From Deroplatys truncata (taxonomy: Eukaryota > Arthropoda > Insecta > Mantodea > Mantidae): a DNA stretch of 64,000 bases. A program made the position numbers and the translations under genes. The stretch covers positions 14,785,001 to 14,849,000 of the forward strand of contig CM060979.1 in the NCBI GenBank assembly GCA_030765065.1, read 5' to 3'. Under the pieces are notes generated by a model that was not told the origin of the DNA, ran no database searches, and was given only the letters and a program-made list of their open reading frames with translations. Below are positions 46,963 to 59,251 of this stretch, piece by piece. The first letter of the stretch is position 1. Every line of letters begins with the position of its first letter.

Positions 46963-47750
46963 TGAGGCAGTATTTTTAACACTTAAATAATTTCAGTCAA
47001 ATTATATAATATATATATTCAATAACAGCCCATCTTAAAGCAATATGTGAATGTAACAAGGTATAAAAAGTGTATATTACAGTCATTGTATATGTTTATA
47101 TAATTATATACACGTGTAATAATGTTATGTAATGAGTAAGAATGTTTAATAATGCTACTAGTCATTATTGGAGCAACAATAACGTAAGTTTTGAGAGTTT
47201 ATAAATAGCCAATCAACAACCAGAAAAACGTTTAAGTTAAATGAAAGTATTCTATTGGACTAGGATTAGCCAATCAGAAACTAAAATGGAGCAAAATTTA
47301 CAAATTCAGATGTCAGTTGCTTGTAGACAGTGCTCCTAACCGGACGCGAGATGTGTACTCGATAAGTTTGTTACGTGTTCAGTGTGAGACGAAGATAGTT
47401 TACGTGTTAAAAAGTGCAAGTATTTAATAAAAAAAACAAATCTCTCAGCTCTCTATATCAGTGAAGTGTTAATTAAATCGTGTCAAGTATTAATAAAAGG
47501 AGTGAAGTAAAGTTATATTCTGTGTAAGCCTACATTGTTAGTCACAACACTCCCTGCTAAGACATCCATGTCTCTAACAATAAATACTGACGCAGCCGAG
47601 GCAAACATAAATATATAATATTTAAAGAAACAGTCAAAATTAGAAAGTTAATGTTTTTTAAACATTTGGGGCAAAGGAAACCGAAACTTCAAGCTCGGCT
47701 CCCCAACAGTCGAAATATAATACTCCTCCTCCTAAAACTAAACACTGTCA
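46963..47750 (+). mobile_element. Solo LTR of family D, 788 bp
   Basis: TGAGGCAGTATTTTTAACAC to CACTGTCA, with a perfect 4-bp duplication GTTA (46959-46962 and 47751-47754). It lies in the 5' untranslated part of the rosa-like element. Shorter than other D copies because of deletions in the distal half. Confidence 0.85.
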
Positions 47751-47772
47751 GTTAACGGTGATACGCAGTACT

Positions 47773-49706
47773 ATGGTTAGGTTTACTGATGAAGAGTTCT
47801 GAACCTTCTGTATGGGTTCACTGAACGCAATGGAAGAGCAGTACAAACACGCTATGCTGAACTGTTTCCACATCTGTACATAGACACCTACGAGAAACTG
47901 GGTCCTTCCTTGTTAGAATGGAAGATGCTGGCCGTGCGAGGTATGCCAGAGCACCCGATCTGGAAGAGAATGGTGTTACACGCGATTGGTGACAGTCCTG
48001 CGCCAGTAGCCTGCGCGTTGCACGAGCTCTGAACACAAACCAATGAACTGTATACTCCAGAGAAAGCGCACTTCACATTTAGAGTGGAGTTTGTAAATTG
48101 GTTCCTACAACAGTATGCAGGAAAAACACAATTATCCTTCTTTGGCGTTGTTTACAGGCGAGGGCATATTCAACAATAGGAATAGCCATGTATAGGATTA
48201 CGAAAATCCACACCACTGGTGCGTCTATCCTATCAACAGCAGTTGGCTGTTAATGTATGGGCATGTCAACGATTTTATGATTGGATCTTACGTACTTCCT
48301 GTTACACTGAACGGAGTCGTGTACAAAACATTCCTTCAACGTGTCCTCTTACAGTTCCTAGAAGATGTGTCGCTGAGAATTCGTCAGCTGGTTTCAGCAT
48401 GCGGTGGTATTGCTTATAATGTTATTTGTGTATGTGTTTACTCAACGTGGTGAAGCCATTTTGTGACGTGATTCTTTGTTAGGTTTGTAGCTCCATCTGG
48501 TGTTAGCAATTTGCGGCAGTATTAGTTTTTGTTTGAAAGAATGCTACTTTTATTTTATTTAATTTTTGTTTCACTGTCCTCCGGCTAGCTATGATCTTTT
48601 TGGGTCGAACACTTCTCTTTATACAGGTTGTGTAAACGGAAAGGAATCTTTTATCCAAAGATAATACTGATGAAGGAATTTGTTTTACACTTTTATTGTC
48701 GAACACAGTCACTATCACATTTACACATTGATCTAGACACTCGCCAAACTGAAACTGTTATAACAACTTCTTACTGATCACTTTTAATTCACGTACTTCA
48801 ACCTTTTGTATAATTAACTTTACCATACTTGAGATTTTTCATAACTCTTATACGCGTAACTTGTGAATCGATAGCCGACGTGTAATATTTCTGCTGGACT
48901 GAAGGCGACGTGTATCATACAAATATTTTCGGCGAACTGAAGGACTGAAGGCGTGTAGTGTACAAAGAATTTTGATGAACTGACGGGCTCTACCTCTAAC
49001 CAAGCCCTTTTATAATCATACACCCCGATATGCCTAAAGATTATAACTGAGCTGCAATTGGCTAATAAAACGCGCCAACATTAGCGTCTATTTTTATATC
49101 CAATGAAAATTATGAATACATATGCTCTAGGGAAATGTTCCAGAAGATTCGAAAGGAAAACGCGCCAACATTACGTAACTTCCTCGTTTCCAATAATGAT
49201 AAACAGCTCACCCCTTGCTGCATTATTGCACGCTATTATTGTCAGTTTCAGTAAGGCAGTATAAACTTACTTCCCAACAATAATTACAATAAACAAACAT
49301 CTCAATACAATGTCACATAATAATGCATATTCATACTATAATCACTCTTTACATTTAAATAATTTGTGATACAAATTACTGCATCAAGCATGACGGGCCG
49401 CCGGCACACTTTCCACTCGATGTTAGCAACCACATACAGTTTGGACCACAATGGATTGGTCGCGGTGGTTGGCCAGCTCGGTCACTAGACGTGACAGCAA
49501 TGGACTTCTTTTTCTGAGGGCATGTGAAGAGCCTAGTTTACAAGACTCCGGTCGATACTCGCATGGACCTGGTTGCTAGGACTACCGCAGCTGCGAAAGT
49601 AGTACACCAAACTCTTGGAGTGCTTGAGCGTGTAAGACAGTCGATGGTGCGTCGCTGTACGCTCTGCTGTGAACATGGTGATCGACATTTTGAGCAATAC
49701 CTGTAA
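47773..49706 (+). pseudogene. Rosa-like mariner transposase pseudogene
   Basis: ATG at 47773 opens MVRFTDEE, then decays through stops and shifts. Recognisable pieces are HAIGDSPA near 47970, RVEFVNWFLQQYAGKTQ near 48085, IFNNRNSHV followed by a Trp-to-TGA stop near 48200, and DFMIGSYVLPVTLNGVVYKT near 48270. The second catalytic block WFQHDGPPAHF is split by the C LTR. The remainder (IGRGG, DFFF with a stop, GHVKSLVYKTPVD) ends in RHFEQYL at 49706. The aspartate spacing is 36 here but about 41 in intact relatives as I know them. The first catalytic aspartate block is deleted. Confidence 0.75.
48400..49386 (-). mobile_element. Solo LTR of family C, 987 bp
   Basis: On plus TGCGGTGG to CTGCATCA, with a perfect 4-bp duplication AGCA (48396-48399 and 49387-49390). 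Reversed, it has the 'cagatggagctac' segment and an AATAAAAGTG signal; the TATA box region has decayed. Confidence 0.92.
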
Positions 49707-50019
49707 GGGAACAGTTCTGCATTTGTTGCGTACTGTAGTGTACACTGACGGATCAGATTGAATACACTGTGATACAGGTGTACGTGGGATGTTGCATTAC
49801 TGCGTGTTATACATTTTGGTTATTGCATATTATACAGGCTTCTTTACTATCGTGAAGGTATTTTCACAGAAACAAGTGTGATTGGGATAACAAATCATAA
49901 TTACATTACTACTGTGCAACGAGGTGACTGGTACCATGGGTTTCTTAAACCAAAATACTCAGAAGGTATCCCTGAACAACCTCTGAAGGTTTTTCGGTGT
50001 AGTTCTGGTTCACGCTATA

Positions 50020-50801
50020 TAAAGGAAGTATTGCATTCCACCCAAACATTCTAAATCGAGAACTCACTGGAAATACATATTTTAAGGACACCTGAGCCCA
50101 AAAAAGCATTTCTGGAGAAAGTTCCGATTGTAACTCAAAAAGTCTGTTAATTACGAACCTTATTTTTATTTAAGTTTGGATAATTTAAGAATGCGAGAAT
50201 ATTTTCAACACATCCCCCAGCCACACTACTGTATAATGGAGAATTTATTGTGATTTTTTTATTTTCTAAAAAAGGCTCTAAATATTTTGATTAAAATACC
50301 ACATATTAGAGATATTTACATGACAAATAAAATGCATATCTTGAATTTTCTGGGAATAGCTTTTGAAGTCCTCTTAATTCGGAGGGAATCTTGTATAACC
50401 GGTAAATGTTAAGCAACAGACGAAAACGTACTACACAATAAATGTAGATCTCTTTAAAACACTTTTTTTGTGTTTTGGAGAGCCATTTTGAGATATCCGG
50501 TATTAATGGTTAGAATTGTTCAATACTTGGTCATTCTTCTACGTCCTTTCAACATTCAGTTGTTTCTCGCGATGTCATGGAAACAGTATGGAAGGCCAGC
50601 ATATAGCGTCCAGTTGTTAAACATTTGACTATCGCTGTTCTCTTTGTATCTATAACGAAATGTGTAATGTAGCTGTTTCTGTAAAGGTTTATTTGGATTA
50701 AAATGATGTGGATATTAAAATTAGGTTTAGTGAGACCAGTTTGTATACCCACTAATAAACGATGGAGGGTAGAGGAAACCATGTGAATGTATCACATCAG
50801 A
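50020..50801 (+). repeat. Family A2 repeat
   Basis: Begins just after the rosa-like element at 'aaaggaagtattgcattcca', lacking the first bases, and ends GTATCACATCAGA. Confidence 0.7.
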
Positions 50802-50807
50802 GTTTTA

Positions 50808-52190
50808 GAAAAAGGTGTGTGTTTCTGTGAACAGCATATCAGAAAAACGAAAAGTTGGATAAATACCAAATTTGGCATTTATCTTCAGTACCTTCCAAAG
50901 ATGCGACACGATTTTCAAGAAAATCCCCCCACACCAACCTACCCCTTTCATGGAAGATTTTTCGTAATTTTTGATTTTCTGAAAAATGGGTCTAATGCTT
51001 TCTATTAAAACACCATATATTAAAGATATTTACATGATAAATAAAGAGTATATCTTGAATTTTCTGGGAATAGCCTTTGAAGTCCACTTTATTCGGAAGG
51101 AATTTTCTATAATCTTGTATAACTGATAAACGTTAAGCGATAGACGAAGACGTACTACACAAAAAATCTGATATGTTACACTCACATGACTTTCTCTACT
51201 CTTGTACAAACTATTTTTACAAACGCTTATTCTCCATATGCTTCATGTTAATCGTGATGTTAATCTTATTGCTAATTTTCTTGTAGGTGCAAGGGGAATT
51301 GGTAGGTTTTAAGCGATAGTCAAATTTTTAAGAGCTGGTTGCTATGTGGCGCAATCCATTCTCTTTGTATTAGCAGGACAAAAAAATGAATAACGAATTT
51401 GAGAAAAAGTACAAGTGTTGGAAAATTTAAGGGAATAACAAACAATATCTCAAAAATGGTTCACTCAACAAAAAAATGTATGTTACACAAATTGTGTATT
51501 TTAACGCGATCTACATTTTTTGTGTAGTAAAATTTTGTCTATCTCTTATGGTTTACCAGTTATGCAAAAGTCGTTCACAATGAAGAATACTTTTGGAGAC
51601 ATTCTCAGAATATTCGAGATATACATTTTATTTGCATGAAAATATCTTAAACGTATGATACTTTAATCAAAATCGTAAGAGCCATTTTTGAGAAAATTAA
51701 AATTTTCGAAAAATGTTCCATGTAAAGGGCAACCTGGGGTGGGGGGATTTTCTTAAAATTTTCTCTGGAAGATACTGAACCGAAATACCAAGTTTGGTGT
51801 TTATCGGACTGTTCGTTTCTGAGTTATGCTGTTCAGAAATACACACACATGGACATGTTTCCAAAAATGCTTTTTTTGGATTCAGGGGGTCTCAAAACAT
51901 ATATTTCCTGTGAAATCTCTGCATCGAATTTTTGGGTGGAATACAATACTTTTGTTTACTACTTGGTCATTCTTTAACGTTCCTGTCAACATTCAGGTGT
52001 TTCTCGCCATGCCATGTAAAGAGTACGGAATGTTCTTAAACATTTGACTGTCGCTGTTCTCTTTGTATCTATAACGATATGTGTAGTGTAGCTGTTTCTG
52101 TAAAGGTTTATTTGGATTAAAATGTAGTAGACAGAAACATCCCCTAATAAACGATAGAGGGTAGAGAAGGTCCTGTGAATGTAACACAGG
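50808..52190 (+). repeat. Family A2 repeat split by an A copy
   Basis: 50808-51164 and 51948-52190 are A2 in plus orientation. Between them lies a minus A copy (51167-51947). About 90 bp of A2 is missing at the junction. Confidence 0.65.
51167..51947 (-). repeat. Family A repeat inside A2
   Basis: TCTGATATGTTACACTCACA start; the head ends at 'gaatacaatactt', lacking the final ACTTTCTC part. Shorter subtype. Confidence 0.75.
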
Positions 52191-53120
52191 CTATTTTGTG
52201 ATTATATAACTGCACTTGAAATAGCTTGAGTTTGGTAGACAATGCTACTGCACTACATTAGCAGGCCTGTTGCTAATAAGAAGCACATGTTCGCCTTTCA
52301 GAGCCTCACAAGTATTTCATTTATATTTCCGCTCAATCTTCATTAACGTTCCTCATCTTATGCTGCGGGTTGACAAGTGAGGAAAGCAGCGGAGAAAAAC
52401 ACAAAGAGGGGGGAAGACTCCCTCCCATTTTCTCGCGGTTTGTGAGAGGGTCATGACCTCGCAAAGAAATAAAGGGAAAAAAAGTGTGAAGCAAGAAGCC
52501 CTGATGAAGAAGGCGGAGCATAGACGAGGCGCGGATACCACGCCCGCTTGTGGTTGTTCCCACTTGTCACCAGTAGGGACATACTTGGGTCATGTCAGAG
52601 GTCTCTCTTTGTCATCTCTCTCTGGGAAACTGTCCACTTGTTCCCCCATCTCTCTTCCCGTCGGTGCAATAGTGACAAACTGTACACAGCTTTTACTTCT
52701 TTCTTTTGAACATGTGTATGTCTTGCCTGAAATAAAAGCAATTCTTCAAGAAGTACTCAGATAAATACCGGATTTAAGGGACACAGGGAGAGAATTTTCA
52801 AATTTCCATATTGTATAGATATTTCTGAAAATTTTTCTGTGAGTCTATTGCTGTTAGATTAATGTGAACACCAAATTTCATTCATGTTGGATAAATACTT
52901 TGGGAGTTATTAATTATTTCATAAAGTTTATTATGTAAATGTATCGCATATTCAAAACTAACCACGCTCATCAAAAGTTCAGAAAATTGGTTCAAATTTT
53001 TGGAATAGAAGCTTTGAATCAGATACAGAAAAGTATAATCTGAAAGTTCAATAAATTATGATGAGTGAATTATGATAACGTTTTAATACTTTAGAAATTT
53101 GAATCTCTAAAATTCTCCAT
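52191..53120. other. No supported gene
   Basis: A 103-codon frame at 52453-52764 has no recognisable domain. The DNA beyond 52770 may be the 3' flank of the minus frame at 53121-53552. Confidence 0.35.
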
Positions 53121-53552
53121 TTATGTCCAGGACAAAAATGTTTTTAACACACTGCCTAAATCCCTCGGTATGAACCCTTGTAATACAAAATTATTTGTCA
53201 CTACATTGCAGATTACTTTTACATCATCAATTAGAATATCCTGCAGCCAAACCTCATCAGCGCACAAGTAAGGCGGATGTGGTGTAACACCATCATAATT
53301 TAAAATTAATTTTAAGTACAAATCATTGCCTAAATGAAGAATTTTATCAATTACTTCAGAACTCCAAGCATCACTATTTATTACAGTTGAAAAACCAAAC
53401 GCCATCACCGAGTTGCTTGTGCACTGTGTGTTTTTAACCTCACGAAATATGTCGTTATTTTGGCTCAAGGTACCAGCAATCACTTTGGCTGCTTTCACGG
53501 AAAACAACTTCTTAACATTAAAATTAAAACTGGTTCGTTTCTTACTAGGCAT
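53121..53552 (-). CDS. Unassigned 143-residue reading frame, perhaps mobile-element derived
   Basis: Uninterrupted minus frame. I prefer the internal Met at 53552 (MPSKKRTSFNFNVKKLF, basic start) over the Met at 53600, which begins a hydrophobic run. Residues 43-44 are Gln-Cys, followed by a helical-looking stretch with WSSEVIDKILHLGNDLY at about 63-79. A QC motif then 'W..xxID.IL..G..LY' recalls N-terminal parts of cysteine-protease-like domains seen in some invertebrate mobile-element proteins. No histidine or aspartate partner is seen before the stop, so it would be truncated. The DNA around it lacks family A sequence. It could also be a chance frame, but it is the most protein-like intact frame in the window. 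Confidence 0.35.
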   Translation of the reverse strand: MPSKKRTSFNFNVKKLFSVKAAKVIAGTLSQNNDIFREVKNTQCTSNSVMAFGFSTVINSDAWSSEVIDKILHLGNDLYLKLILNYDGVTPHPPYLCADEVWLQDILIDDVKVICNVVTNNFVLQGFIPRDLGSVLKTFLSWT

Positions 53553-53756
53553 TATAGAAAGTCTTAAAACGTAAACCAGTAAACAAAGAACACAAACCAA
53601 ACAGAAACACCTGAAAATGGTACTTTAACAAATAATATATGAATTAATAAAATGAAACGATCTTACGAAATTGGTTCAAATCAGCATTCCTTTGAAGCAA
53701 AAGCCGATAGAAGATTCACAAAATCATACCAGTTCGTTTATTTCTCAGTATAAAAA

Positions 53757-54320
53757 AACTATCGCTTAAGGCGTACTATGTTCCCCTTGTTTTGTATTTG
53801 CAAGGGCACTATAGAAATACAGTAACCTTTAAGCACATACACATCTATTAATAGCTGGTTGCTAGGTGCAGCACCATTCCCTTTGCCACAGATTATAACT
53901 CTTTGCATATCCAAGACAAAAAATGAATAACGAATTCCCATTTGAGAAAATAAGTATTGAACAATTTAAGGAAATAACAAGCAATATCTCGAAAATGGTT
54001 CACTCAACAACAAAAATGTATATGACATAAATTGTGTATTTTAATGCGATCCACATTTTTTGTGTAGTAAAATTTTGTCTATCTCTTATGGTTTACCAGT
54101 TATGCAAAAGTCGTTCACAATGAAGAATACTTTTGGAGACATTCCCAGAACATTCGAGATATATATTTCATTTGTCATGAAAATATCACGGACATGTTTC
54201 TAAAAATGTTTTTTTTTGATTCAGGGGATCTCAAAACATGTATTTCTGGTGAAATCTCTGTATCGAATTTTTGGGTGGAATACAATACTTCCCCTACTTA
54301 CTATACGTAGTAGAGAAAGC
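53757..54320 (-). repeat. Family A repeat with internal deletion
   Basis: Long-subtype segment at 53790-53930; the head ends GTAGTAGAGAAAGC. The sequence jumps from 'gaaaatatca' to 'cggacatgtttc', losing about 150 bp; the 3' terminus is absent. Confidence 0.75.
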
Positions 54321-54390
54321 AAAAATTTATTTTTAACGAAATCTCAAAGCTCTCGTTCAAATAGTTTCTTAGATAATACCACTGAATATT

Positions 54391-55218
54391 ACTTTCTCTA
54401 CTACGTATAGTAAGTAGGGGAAGTATTGTATTCCACCCAAAAATTCGATACCGAGATTTCATGGGAAATACATGTTTTGAGACCCCCTGAATCCAAAAAA
54501 GCATTTTTGGTAACATGTCCGTGTGTGTGTGTGTCTCAGAAACGAACAGTCGGATAAACACCAAACTTGGTATTTAGATTCAGTATCTTCCAGAGATGCG
54601 ACACGAAGGTTTTCAAGAAAATCCCCCCACCCCAGATTACCCTTTACATGGAACATTTTTCGAAAATTTTTATTTTCTCAAAAATGGTTCTAATGATTTT
54701 GATTAAAATATGATATGTTTAAGACATTTACATGACAAATGAAATGTATACTTCGAATTTTTTGGGAATGTCTCCAAAAGTATTCTTCATTGTGAACGAC
54801 TTTTGCATAACTGGTAAATCATAAGAGATAGACAAACTTTTACTACACAAAAAAAATGTAGATCGCGTTAAAATACACAATTTATGTCATATACATTTTT
54901 TGTTGTTGAGTGAACCATTTTCGAGATATTGCTTGTTATTCTTTTAAATTTTCCAATACTTATACTTCTTCTCAAATTTGAATTCGTTAATCATTTTTTT
55001 TATGTCCTGGACATACAAAGAGAATGGAATGCTCCACATAGCAACCAGCTCTTAAAATATTTGACTATCGCTTAAAACCTACCATATTCCCCTTGCACCT
55101 ACAAGAAAATTAGCAACAATATTAACGTCTCGATTAACATGAAGCATATGGAGAATAAGTGTTTGTAAAAATAGTTTGTATAGGTGTAGAGAAACACATG
55201 TGAGTGTAACCCATCAGA
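54391..55218 (+). repeat. Family A repeat, full length, short subtype
   Basis: ACTTTCTCTACTACGTATAG to CCCATCAGA followed by eight T. The (TG)n tract is short. Confidence 0.85.
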
Positions 55219-55956
55219 TTTTTTTTAAATTATTTGCTTATTTTATAGTGAAAAGTAATTTCTGAAGTAATTACCCCTATATGGGAGAACCTTTACATCA
55301 TTAATGCGATTTGTGCAAAATTGTATATCTAACAGATTACTTTGGCTTGTGACGTTCTTTTAAAATGTTTATTTATTATGACACGAGTGACTAGTAACTT
55401 CACGAGCGTTACAATAACCATTATACGAGATTTTTATACAATAGAGTTTCTATATCTAGATATACAATAAGTATTTAATATTTAGATGCATACGAAAGAA
55501 AATAAAAATGTGATATTGATTTTGCAAGGTGGAGACAAAAACGTTAATTAGTGATTTTGAAGAGGTGGAATTTAGTTTCATATCTCAGATATCCTGGAGG
55601 AGGCGAGGAATATAACCAAGAATATACTTCGTGAAAAATCAAAGAAAATGTATGAAAAGTTTATGACAAGTTCATGGTTTGGCGAGCAAGAAAAAATGTA
55701 AATTCGTTGTCAGAAAATGTGCTCATAATTTACTTTGAAGAGATTAAAAAGCAATGAAATCCCCAACCTTGTGGACAGATTGTTCGGTATTGCAGACTAC
55801 TCTAAATGTAAAACATGGAACTGATAAATCCAGTTGTATTACCTGTTAAAACAAAAATCGGTAGTATACAGGGGGAAAAAGCGAAAGCATTTTCCACAAA
55901 TGAAATTAAACCTTCATTGAAGCACCTGAAAATATCTGCTGCTAAAGGTACGTAAA
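55219..55956. other. AT-rich stretch, no gene seen
   Basis: No repeat family or protein recognised between an A copy and Tc1-B copy 3. Confidence 0.4.
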
Positions 55957-55958
55957 TA

Positions 55959-57207
55959 CATGGCGTTTGTGAAAATTCTAACAGCAAGAAAGAATTTCCG
56001 AATAACTCCAAACGTGGTGGAAGTGTAGAAGAGTGTGCAAGCAATAAGTGATTAGGTTTGCAGAGAGATGATGTACACGTAGGCCGAGCAGAGCCCTCCC
56101 GTGTCGGTCCAACAAAATCAGTGTTGCGCCCAGTGTAGTCAGTGCAGAGCTGTCAAACAAGGTGGTAACAATAAAGTGAGAGCTAGTATGCCTCGTCGAC
56201 GTCAAAGACAGCCCTATCGACATGTGAGCGAGTTGAACGGGGCAGAATGATCGGTCTCCGGGAAGCGGGTTTATCATACCGTGACATTTCGGCTCGTACA
56301 GGGCATGCTGCTACGACAGTGATACGCGTGTGTGGAACCAGTTGATAGATGAATGTCGTACGCAGCGAAGAGCGGGTACTGGACCACAGCACGGGATGTC
56401 CGTCATCTTTTCCATAACGGACCGTACAGCTTAATCCACAGTGTTGGCTCGACGCTGGAGCTCTGTAACAAGTGTGAACGTGTCTGCATCAACGGTTCGT
56501 CGCCGTCTGCTGAAGCTCCTCCGGCTGCAATGGGCACGTGAACACCGTCATGGGGTGCTGAGTGGCAAAATGTAGTCTTTTCGGACGAGTCCCGCTTCAA
56601 CGTGTCTTACAGTGATGGCCGCATACGTGTCCGGCGGTACCGTGGTGAGCGCAACCTGGAAGACTGCATTGTTGAGCGGCATAGCGGACAAACACCAGGT
56701 TACAACAACCAATCTCACCTCCTACGAATTGAGGGCACTTTGAACAGCAACCGGTACCTAACGGTGGTTGTAGAGCCTGAGGTAACCCCCTGCTTCAGGC
56801 ATTACAACAGGACAATGCCCGGCCGCATATTGCGAGGAATGTACAAGCTCTTCTTCGAAGAGGGACGGGTACCATTGCTTCCCTGGCCTGCACGTTCGCC
56901 TGACATGTCGGCTCTAGAACATATCTGGGATATGGTTGGTCGGCACCTGGTGCGTCACGGTCCTCCGGTAACCATTGGCACGGATTTATGGGCTCGAATA
57001 CAAACTGCGTGGAGGGAAATCCCTCAGGAACTTATTCAGAACCATTTTGACTCAATGCCATGGCATATAGCAGCTCTAATTTCAGCGCATGGAGGCCACA
57101 CCAAATACTGAATATTAGGGCTCAAAGGTCAAGTTTATCATTTGTTACTTGTCAGGTACCTAACCTGTGGTTTTAAAATCATGCGTTTCCTTCTTGGTGT
57201 TGCAGTG
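55959..57207 (+). mobile_element. Tc1-B element, copy 3 (1249 bp)
   Basis: TA at 55957-55958 and 57208-57209. The left repeat reads CATGGCGTTTGTGAAAATTC. The right repeat has an internal loss, passing straight from ttggtgttgc to agtg, so most of the outer repeat is missing. Confidence 0.85.
56188..57111 (+). pseudogene. Tc1-B transposase pseudogene, copy 3
   Basis: ATG at 56188 (MPRRRQRQPYRHVSEL), then a one-base loss near 56233 shifts the frame. SDES is near 56583. The block from 56602 reads YSDGRIRVRRYRGERNLEDC and reaches the C-terminal GGHTKY (stop at 57111). The stretch with the second catalytic aspartate is out of frame there (it reads NRTMPGRILRG), because of small deletions near 56790. 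This copy keeps the 11 bases at 56941-56951 (GRHLVRHG) that copies 1 and 2 lack. Confidence 0.88.
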
Positions 57208-57506
57208 TATAATTATTCTCATAAAAATAAATACCTATACAGTGGCTCTGAGAAGCACAGCGCGTAAGCGCGGAAATCCGTATCAAAATTAAAATCTGTA
57301 TCAAAATAGACTTCATTTGGATAAAGATATTTAACAGCAAATGAACACTTTTAAGTATAGGAGTCGAAAAATATATATTTGGTGCAAGATAACTTCAGAA
57401 TACAATACAAAACAGCAGTTTCCACATTTTTTCACTATCTCCAGTGTAAAGAACACAAAGAAAAACAAAACACAATGTAAACTATCAACACTTAATGCAT
57501 CTAATC

Positions 57507-58552
57507 TGAGGCAGTGTTTTAATACCTGAATAATTTCAATTGTATTTTATAATAAGTAAATTCAATAACAGCCCGCCTTGAAACAATAAGTATGTAATAA
57601 TTATTTAAATTGTATGTAACAGTCATTGCAAATGCTTATTTTTATTGTAAACATGTTTTATTAATGTTATGTGAATACATTACATACTCTAATAATACAA
57701 GAACTGTGAGAATAATAAGTTTTGAGTTGCTAACAATGAGGTAATAATGAGGTAACCTTGTAGCAATAATGAGTTAGAGTGTTTGAAAAGTTACCAGTCA
57801 TGATTATAGCAAAGATAAAGTAAATTCAGTAACAGTTTTAAATTAGCCAATCAATAGCAAGGAAAACGTTTAAGTAAAATAAAGATATTCTATTGGTCTA
57901 GAATTAGCCAATCAGAGACTTGAAATACCGAAGCTTACAGGTTTAACCGTTTAAATTTGCTCAGTTGCTGACAAGCCTTGGTAGTGAACAGATGTAAGAT
58001 GTGTTCTATCGTAAAATAAGTCTACGCGCTAAGTGAAAGTATTGAATATTCTCACAGTTCTTAAAAAGTGTAGTTCCTTATAAAAATGTGCAAGAATTAA
58101 TAAAAGAAGTGAATTTAAAAACTTAAATTCTGTGATGTCTACATTCTAGTTACACCGCACCCTGAATAAAAGAAACATGTTTCAAAAGTAAGACTGACGC
58201 AGCCGAGGCAAATTCATACATAAATAATATATAGAAACAGTGTTAATAACAAAGTTAAATACGAGTAGTGTAAAACTTGGAGTGTAATAACAAAAACACA
58301 TCTTGAAATCAGCTTCTCGTACGTAGCAGCATATTTCGTAATAACAGTAACTATAACGTAATCAGAAAATTCAAACCGACACCCAAAGCGTGTTCCAGAA
58401 CTCCTTAAATGCAACTAAATAAATATTACGTAAAATAAAATTATGTAAGCATACTATCTTCAAGTTAAACATATTTACGTGAAGCAAACTCTACTACAAG
58501 TTGGCTTCCATACGTGGGGCAATTAAAATTACGTAACCATTATTCTACTTCA
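57507..58552 (+). mobile_element. Solo LTR of family D, 1046 bp (longest copy)
   Basis: TGAGGCAG to TTCTACTTCA, with a perfect 4-bp duplication AATC (57503-57506 and 58553-58556). CCAATCAGAGAC near 57907. It keeps a distal part of about 250 bp (58260-58552) that shorter D copies lack. Confidence 0.88.
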
Positions 58553-58556
58553 AATC

Positions 58557-59075
58557 ACTATCATAACAGCTCTTGCATTAACACGTATATCTTCATTTCC
58601 TCATTGCAATTACCGTATACCCCCTCTCCCCAAAAAAGATATTTTATGACGTGAACCCATTCTGTCCCAATCACACGAACACAATACACATTGAATCTTC
58701 TGACAGCTACCGGTTAACTTGAGACTCACGTGGAAGGAATGGTGCTGGGTCATGTTCCGGCTGAATGCTTTACCGTTTAATATTTTTCTTCCCAGTTTCT
58801 TTTTGCCTGCTTCCTTCTGTTCTCTTGTTTGTTGTAGCATCTCCACGGGCAACTGTATGAAGAACAACCAATGTTTTCTTTGCGATAACTGTTTTTGGAT
58901 CATATGAAACCAGCCCTGATGAACCAATGATCCCCAGTGCAGGCCATAGTTCATCCTGGGTCCCAATGCTCCCCCATTTTACGGGACCACATGCACACTC
59001 GCCCTCCCATTCATACTTTTGAGACTTTAGGGAGCATACAAATAATCCTGATCAAAGAAACATCCCCTCCTTCCA
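58557..59075. other. No supported gene
   Basis: Overlapping short frames on both strands near 58610-58966 have no domain features. Possibly the body of the SINE whose head is at 59080-59155. Confidence 0.35.
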
Positions 59076-59079
59076 GAGT

Positions 59080-59155
59080 TAAACCGGAGACCGCTGCTTT
59101 AATAAGCCATCAGGCTGACTACTCGGCCATACAGACAGATGATGCAGAAAATTCT
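59080..59155 (-). repeat. tRNA-derived SINE head
   Basis: Minus strand A box TGGCCGAGTAGT near 59132 and B box GGTTTAACTC near 59083, spaced as in a tRNA-type promoter. The body would run toward 58960. Confidence 0.65.
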
Positions 59156-59251
59156 TCCTCTCTTCAAGGGAAGCCATGACGAAACTGTTCTCATATGGGC
59201 AATTTATGTTCAAATTTACAAGCGTTACACATGGGGCCCTATAAATAAAAA

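Larger units (their letters stand above)
46675..50017 (+). mobile_element. Rosa-like (DD41D) mariner with two nested LTRs
   Basis: Imperfect terminal repeats of about 85 bp: both ends share GGTTGTTCAGG and AGTATTTT blocks in inverted order (near 46710 and 49975). TA is at 46673-46674 and 50018-50019. Nested inside are a D LTR (46963-47750) and a C LTR (48400-49386). The outer 5' edge meets LINE sequence and the 3' edge meets A2, so one flank has been rearranged. Confidence 0.65.

Noticed and set aside
52453-52764. 103-codon plus frame
   Set aside because: No recognisable family; opposite-strand frames overlap it equally.
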